37,661 nucleotides of DNA from Cytidiella melzeri (taxonomy: Eukaryota; Basidiomycota; Agaricomycetes; Polyporales; Irpicaceae). Every line of letters starts with the position of its first letter. The stretch's first letter is position 1. This document shows, one piece after another, positions 32,414-37,661 of the stretch. The stretch spans positions 1 through 37,661 of the forward strand of contig JABYQR010000415.1 of assembly GCA_022592445.1 (NCBI GenBank), read 5' to 3'. The notes below the pieces were generated by a model. It was not told the origin of the DNA. It saw nothing but the letters and a program-made list of their open reading frames with translations, and searched no databases. Made by a program: the position numbers and the translations under genes.

Positions 32414-32989
32414 TTGCACCTCTTTGACTCAGAGAACTTTTGTGACGTCGACAGTGTTGCAAGACCCTGTGAAACACAACCGTGCCCTAACTGCTATAGA
32501 TATTCGTTTGAAGCAGATTTAAACAAAGTTTATAGAATTATTGCATTGGTAACACAGGACCGGTATCTTGAACCTTTTGAAAATCAGAAAGAACTCATTG
32601 GAGGTTACATAGGATCTGTACCGCATCTTGACGTACCTGCTTTAGTCACTGCATACTTTCAAGACTTAGCAAATCGTCGAGAATCAGAACCACAGAACAA
32701 CGAACCAGAAGTAGTAATAGATCAGGAACCATCAGAGATCATCACAGGCACAACTTACATTGGTGACACATCCAATCAATCTCTAGATAAGAACTCAGAT
32801 TCCGGAGAAAATACCGAAGTCGAAGATCTTCTAGAAGAAACTTCTAAACAGACGTCATCACCTGTAATTGCACCTGTAGTACCTCATATCTCTGAAGTGT
32901 ACATTCCGTACTACGACTTTGACACGGAGACAAGGCTCGACGTGACAAACAGGGACACGAAGTGGATGACGACGAAGTGGTGGTGGTAG
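32414..32989 (+). pseudogene. ORF fragment without start codon
   Basis: The frame is open from 32375 to the stop at 32989 but has no ATG until nearly its end, so it is either a downstream exon (CATTAG at 32391-32396 could be an acceptor) or a relic. The translation begins HLFDSENFC and has a CPNC pair, an acidic Ser/Glu-rich middle (PEVVIDQEPSE, SDSGENTEVEDLLEE) and a Trp-rich end. Codon third positions are AT-rich compared with the host genes to the left, suggesting foreign or transposon origin. Product unknown. The interval 32161-32374 before it is AT-rich with no gene seen. Confidence 0.35.
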
Positions 32990-32999
32990 GCGTGAAGCT

Positions 33000-33674
33000 C
33001 AATACTCTCACCAGCTATAAACCTTATGCAGATGTCTAGCCCAGTAAAGAACAAGTTAGTATTGTGACTACCAGCTATGTAGTACAGAGGGGATTTGCTT
33101 ACCTAGCCCAGTAAAGACCAAGAGGTCGAGATGGGGGCTAGGAGCGTACATGCAGCAGTATATATAGACTTCAGGGACCTGCGCACAGACCATGTTGAGG
33201 GCAGGCTTTGCAAGAAGCCGTGTGAACGAAGAACAAAAGAACTACCTAAAGGAGAACAATAGCTATTGTCTAGTCCTTGCCAAGAACTCTACCCGTGAGA
33301 GAATCTATCTAAAAGGAGACCAACTATTGTATTCCATTCCCACACCTGTGAGAACATCCTTCCATAAAGAGAACAATAAGGAAAGAACAAAAGGAGTCCA
33401 TGTGGACGTCATTTATGACATCAAACCCTAGCTATGGGCTGAACCATGTGTCTGTAGCCATGTGGTCTTACTTAAGCTAAGTCACATGCCAGTGTGACGT
33501 AGTAGCAAGTAATGTGACCGTGTGGAGCGTCTAAGCCACGTGATACGGGCGCTTAATAGACGTGCAAAGGAGTTTGTGTAGAAAAGGTTGCAACTGAGCT
33601 GCAGCCCGGAGTTTTATAGATAAAAACAAGAGGTAAATTGCGAAAATTAAGGGCTAGTCAGGCCATCCATGACA
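33000..33674 (-). repeat. Probable 3' LTR of the minus-strand gypsy element (left limit approximate)
   Basis: Reading the minus strand, a polypurine tract (AGGAGGGGGG, at 33687-33678) is followed by TGTCATGG at 33674, the expected LTR start. A TATATATA box lies at about 33159-33166 and, past it, two imperfect copies of a TTTACTGGGCTAG...TAGCTGGT unit (about 33115-33010). The terminal CA could not be placed, since no second LTR was found to compare. The 80-codon plus-strand ORF here is not considered a gene. Confidence 0.5.
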
Positions 33675-33839
33675 TTACCCCCCTCCTAAAATCGAGCGTC
33701 CTCGCGAAGCATCACTGTGCTGTGGTGATAGAGGTCTTCTACCCGTCTACAGGGATTCAGCAGAATTGCCCTGATTGTCTAGTCAGAAGGATGCTAGGAA
33801 GTTTCTCCCCTTCTGGTGTCGTTGACTCGACGTTACCCG

Positions 33840-35171
33840 TCAGTGTGATGTTCTTGAGATATCCAGACCGATGTGTTTGCCTTCATCCCAGCTAAGATCG
33901 TATGTAGATGGATAGATCGTGCGAAGGAAAGCGGGGTCGGTCTGGGTATTGAATTCCCAAAAGTGCGAGCGGAGATCTGCAAAGAGTGAAGCTTTGATGA
34001 CCCGGGGCGCTCCGGGGTTTGCTTTGTAGAAGTCGTCAATTGCTTCTTGACTATTCTCGAGGTTTTCAACCGGTTCCCAGCTATTGTGTCCGTCTGAATA
34101 CCCTTCCCATTTGACAAGGAATTGCAATTTCTTCCAACGTCCGTGTAGCCTGCTGTCTAGCACCTTTTCGACGACGTACTGTTCTTCTCCTTCTATGACA
34201 ATAGGATCAGGAGGTGGAGGTACGTCTTTGCCGTTGTCGTGCCAGGGACTTAGACGGTTGATATGGAAGACGGGGTGGATTCGGAGATAGCTGGGTAGAT
34301 CAAGTTTGTAGTCAAGATCGCCGATACGCTCGATGACCTTGTACGGGCCGAGTTGTCGAGGACCAAGCTTAGGGGTAGCCTGGTGGATCTGGACGTTCTT
34401 AGGGTTCAGCCAGACCATGTCCCCTACTTGGAAGACGCGTGGAGAGCGCTTCTCAGACTCATAAAGTTGCTTCATCTTTTCTTTGCTCAGACAAAGAGCT
34501 GCTTCGGTCTCTTTGCGTACTCGAGCCATATTGTCAAGGCGCTCATCGAGTGATGGGATATTGCTTCGCTTGCCGACTGGTATGGTGAAATCGGGGCGAT
34601 ATCCATAGATGACCTCAAACGGTGTTTGTGAATTACCCGCATGTACTCGCGAGTTGAGTGCAAACTCAGCCGCCGGCAGATGATCGACCCAATCGTCTTG
34701 TCGTTGCTGACAGAATAGACGCAGGTACTGTTCGATATCCTGGTTTTTGCGTTTGACTTTGCCATTTCCTTGCGGATGATAGGCGGTCGTAAAACCAGTC
34801 TCTATGCCTAAGCAGTGATAGAGCGCCCGCATGAAGCGTGCTGCAAACTGGGGTCCTCGGTCAGAGAACACCTTCTTGGGAATGCCATGAAGTCGAAATA
34901 CTTCTTTGTAATGTAGATCGGCAATCCCCTCAGCGTTAACCTTAGTAGTAGTAGGGATGATGTGCGTTTGATCGGAGTAATGGTCGACGTAGACCGCAAT
35001 CGAATCAAATCCCTTAGAAGGTGGTAGCTGAGTGATGAGATCTACTCCGACGTGTTCCCAAGGTCCAGCCGGAGTTTCCTGAGGCTGTAGTACTGCTTTA
35101 GGGTGCGGAGCTGACTTGTAGCGTTGGCAGCGATCACAACCTAGTACGTAAGTCTCAATGAAGGCATTCAT
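33840..35171 (-). pseudogene. Integrase with C-terminal chromodomain (gypsy), 5'-truncated
   Basis: 443 codons. Only the CDRC half of the HHCC zinc finger remains (GCDRCQRYK near residue 12). The core has the two catalytic Asp regions (VGVDLITQLP, VFSDRGPQF), but the third position reads Lys within GNGKVKRKNQD, where related elements carry Glu (codon 34754-34752), so the active site is incomplete. A GPY-like module (LGPYKVIERIGDLDYKLDLP) and a chromodomain (VEKVLDSRLHGRWKKLQFLV, then WEGYSDGHNSWEP) follow; chromodomains of this group direct insertion to marked chromatin. It overlaps the protease frame by 4 nt (ATGA) at the deletion scar. Confidence 0.9.
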
Positions 35172-36088
35172 CTTATGTAACCTTTTGCTAGGTTCTCCTG
35201 AATGAACTTGTCAAGTTCAGCTTGTTCGTTCAGGGGCATAGGGTAAACTTTCGATTTGATGGTCTCAGGAGCGTCTGGTTTGAGATCAATCGAATGGTCC
35301 CAGGGCTGATGCTGGGGTAGCCGATTAGACTCTTCCTCAGAGAAGACTTTAGCATGTCGGTGATACTCTGATGGAACAATGTCTTCGAAGGAGCGCTGAG
35401 CTTTAGCTTCGTTTGCTTCGGCAGCAAGCTTGGTAGAGTAGGTGAAGCCGGCCATACACCAGACCTCGTCAGTGGTGTCTTGGATAATCCCGGCTTTGAC
35501 CCACTGCCTACGTTCTTTGCGATTACCATCAATCTTCTGGAAAGGTTCGTCAGGAGATTCTTCCGAGCCGCTCGGAATTGTCATTTCTCCTTTTTCCCAG
35601 TTGACAGTAGGGTTTACGCGCTTGAGCCATGGTAGCCCAAGAATGACATCTTCTGGACCTAAGTCCGTGACGAGAAATTCTGCTTTTTCCGTGTGATCTC
35701 CAACTGTAAGTGTAAGGCGAACGAAGTGCGTTAATCCGCCAGCTTTATTCTTAGTTCCGTCAATGTTATGCAATGAGATAATCCTTTCAAGCGGGTGCTG
35801 AATAATCTTATGCTTCTTGACGAACTGATGACTGATGAATAAAGCTGTAGCTCCTGAATCGATCATGGCAGGAATGCGAATGCTTCTATTCAGACCTTTT
35901 ACTAGTACATGTATTCGGAAATGGGACGATAACCGGTCTAAAGATGATATAGTACATGCAGAGACAGTAGATGACGGGCACGGAGTTGCTATGGTACACG
36001 AGGCAGAAGACGAGGAGGACGACAAAGGAGACAAGGACAGGGTATCAGGGGGACTCGCAGCTGCGGCTGTGTCACGAGTCCGTTTCAA
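35168..36088 (-). pseudogene. Gypsy pol fragment: aspartic protease and start of reverse transcriptase
   Basis: 306 codons, opening in the -1 frame relative to gag with no ATG at the start. A Ser-rich linker precedes a retropepsin domain with the active-site MIDSGATALFISHQFV and ILGLPWLKRVNPTVNW. Then comes the connection to reverse transcriptase (HQPWDHSIDLKPDAP, LDKFIQENLAKGYIR), where the sequence jumps to integrase and meets TGA. The polymerase domain itself is absent. Confidence 0.88.
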
Positions 36089-36549
36089 AAAACCGCATTG
36101 ATTTTTGCTGCCATCTCATCCATTTGCTTCTTCTGGATGTCAAGCATGTCCTTGAGCGCAGCAATTTTAGCATCCTTGTCGTTGGACGCGTCTTGCTTGG
36201 CTGCAGTAGTAGTCGACGATGTCGACGAGGTAGCGGCAACCTTTTGTCCCTTAGGGACACCTTGGAGCCGTTTTAGGCAAACTGCCCCCCAGTGACCGGT
36301 GCCACCGCAGTGGTTGCAGACCGGGTCGTCTGGGTGCTTCGAGTCCCGCTTCTTGTGGTTCTCGGACCCACAAACCGAGCAGCGCTTGCTCATCTCCTTC
36401 TTCCATTTCTGGAAGATCTCCTGCTTGCCCAGACCCGCGAAGAGCGAGTCAAACGAGGCAGAGAAGCGGGAGGCATCGATCTCCACAGCATTGGGATCGC
36501 GGAACGCCTGCTGATGGGATTTGCCGTGCCCCGACGAACTGTCCACCAT
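36085..36549 (-). pseudogene. Gag C-terminal part with zinc knuckle (gypsy)
   Basis: 154 codons from the first ATG; the frame is open to 36570. It has a CSVCGSENH...H zinc-finger-like motif and a canonical CX2CX4HX4C knuckle (CNHCGGTGHWGAVC) for RNA binding, a Ser/Thr linker and a coiled-coil-like end (KIAALKDMLDIQKKQMDEM). The capsid region expected upstream is missing. The stop lies in GGTTTTTTGA, where a -1 slip on the T run would enter the pol frame. Confidence 0.75.
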
Positions 36550-36630
36550 GACCTTGCCGGTGCTTGTCACAGATTTTCAATGTTTCTACAAGACTTGCCT
36601 TACCAGGCAACGGTATTACTGGGAATATTT

Positions 36631-36734
36631 AAGCGCTTGTCAAGCGCTTATCCAGCGCTTATCTGGCGCTTATTCTCAGTGCCTATCAATTGATGCGCTG
36701 ATGCGCTTCCTGTCTCTGATGCGCTGATGCGCTC
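36631..36734. repeat. Short tandem repeats (AGCGCTT and TGATGCGC units)
   Basis: Four degenerate 11-bp units around AGCGCTT occupy 36631-36676. A 26-bp unit, starting TGATGCGCTGATGCGC, is at 36691-36716 and repeated from 36717. They sit just upstream of the truncated gag, where the gypsy leader would be. Confidence 0.7.
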
Positions 36735-36745
36735 CTTTCCTTATT

Positions 36746-37232
36746 TGTGTATCACATGATAGAACTCTCTGGAACCTTGTGGAACTTGCTGGAACTATGA
36801 TGTCATAGTTTAGAACATTCCATTAGATGATGTCATAGTTCATAGAACCTTCTGGAAAAGTCTAGCCTTGTCTTAGAACAAGCTAGAACAAGTCTAGCCT
36901 TGGAGCTGGGTCATGGGGTCAGGTCATGGGGACAATTGCTATTGGTTGATTATTGAAGTGGCACCACTAGGGCATAGGGCATGCTTAGTAAGGTAGATTA
37001 CTTCGCTTACTCATGTAGGTATTAGGGGTCTTAGGGTAGTACCTGGGGTCCTCCCCTTCATGTATATATAGAGGCACTCCTGAGGGCATATCCCCTCAGT
37101 CTTATCCACTCTGTTGATCAAGGACTACTTCGTACTCCCCAGTATTCACTCTCACCAACACTCTACTCTCTATCCCACTATCTCCCCTTCAAGTTTAACA
37201 ACTATCTGGTGAGTGTAACCTTAACTGTTACA
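36746..37232 (+). repeat. Probable LTR of a second, plus-strand element (limits approximate)
   Basis: LTR-like architecture: upstream repeats (ATGATGTCATAGTT twice at 36797-36810 and 36827-36840; AAGTCTAGCCTTG twice at about 36867-36905), a TATATATAGAGG box near 37063, a pyrimidine-rich leader, and TTACA followed by TTTGG at 37228-37237, which would suit an LTR end next to a primer-binding site. The start TGTGTA at 36746 is a guess. The partner LTR would lie beyond the window. Confidence 0.4.
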
Positions 37233-37661
37233 TTTGGATAAGACTGCCCCTACTCCCTCACGTCTCTGGACGTGCTGGAGGTTTCTTTCCCCTTTCTTCT
37301 AGGTCTTGTGCCTGTGCGTGGGCCCCTTTACAAATCCTCTAGAAATAGAGGTAGCCGGACCATAGGCTTTAAGTGGTAGTCATGTCTAGGCTTTGCCTTG
37401 ATGTGCACAACTTGAATCACCCTCTCGCCCGACGCTCCTAGAGCTGATCAGAGCAGGGGTTGGCATTATGCCAACATGATGAAAGTGTGCCTCCCCACAG
37501 GCGGTAGTGGAGTCTGGTGTCAGGCAGCTCGTTATAAGAGCTAGACAACAGGACTAGAAACCCATGAGTGCCTAGGCACGTAGACGGGTAACTTGTTCTG
37601 GCCGGACTTAGGGTCAGTGTAATACTGATCCGCCAACCATTTGCCGCATGGGTGGAACCAT
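37233..37661. other. Non-coding leader-like sequence to window end
   Basis: No long ORF. Several short palindromic spots such as TGGCATTATGCCA (about 37460) and GTGCCTAGGCAC (37567-37578). Consistent with an untranslated leader of the element that begins at about 36746. Confidence 0.35.

Larger units (their letters stand above)
33000..36570 (-). mobile_element. Defective chromodomain Ty3/gypsy retrotransposon remnant
   Basis: Order on the minus strand is gag zinc-knuckle part, protease, a few residues of the reverse transcriptase entry region, then directly the end of the integrase zinc domain, integrase core, chromodomain, polypurine tract and LTR. Reverse transcriptase, RNase H, the HH half of the integrase zinc finger, most of gag and a recognisable 5' LTR are missing. 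The copy is inactive. Confidence 0.88.

Noticed and set aside
33192..33431. 79-codon plus-strand ORF
   Set aside because: It is antisense inside the probable LTR and matches nothing recognisable.
1..37661. CRISPR array, bacterial operon or prophage-type systems
   Set aside because: Spliceosomal introns in nearly every gene and fungal families throughout exclude a prokaryotic origin; no spaced direct-repeat array is present.

Overview
The window reads as nuclear DNA of a filamentous basidiomycete, most likely an agaricomycete. Genes are dense and intron-rich, introns are mostly 46-63 nt, several protein families are typical of mushroom-forming fungi, and the right end carries LTR retrotransposon remains. 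I rebuilt gene models by hand from splice signals, reading-frame continuity and family resemblance; no alignment or search was run.

Left part (1-7600). A partial minus-strand gene (1-690) is followed by a complete-looking DNA transposon at 808-7590. It has degenerate terminal inverted repeats starting TAGTCTCG and a perfect 9-bp flanking direct repeat, GGTACCAAC. It holds two convergent genes whose stops lie 34 bp apart: a DUF6589 protein with a plausible DDE triad (probable transposase) and a full-length RecQ-like SF2 helicase with a cysteine-rich region and a proline-rich tail. The layout resembles the transposase-plus-helicase AcademH group as I remember it. Each terminus also carries its own internal foldback, with different sequence but conserved pairing. 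This is the most interesting system in the window.

Middle part (7600-28300). Ordinary host genes: a cytosolic 5'-nucleotidase-type metallophosphatase (12 exons, one of 10 nt), mitochondrial D-lactate dehydrogenase (13 exons), Bmt2-type 25S rRNA methyltransferase, a 191-aa orphan, a four-helix membrane protein, the PIKK-stability factor Tel2, a Ser-rich disordered protein, ER glucosidase I (GH63, 15 exons) and a NYN-domain RNase-like protein. Three divergent pairs share short promoters (metallophosphatase/D-lactate dehydrogenase, membrane protein/Tel2, glucosidase I/NYN). Other neighbours converge.

Right part (28300-37661). More AT-rich and transposon-like: a small secreted protein gene, a putative promoter with four ATGAGTCAT boxes, a two-exon orphan gene, an ORF fragment without a start codon, a minus-strand chromodomain Ty3/gypsy copy lacking reverse transcriptase and RNase H and with a mutated integrase active site, tandem repeats, and an LTR-like sequence at the right edge that probably belongs to another element.
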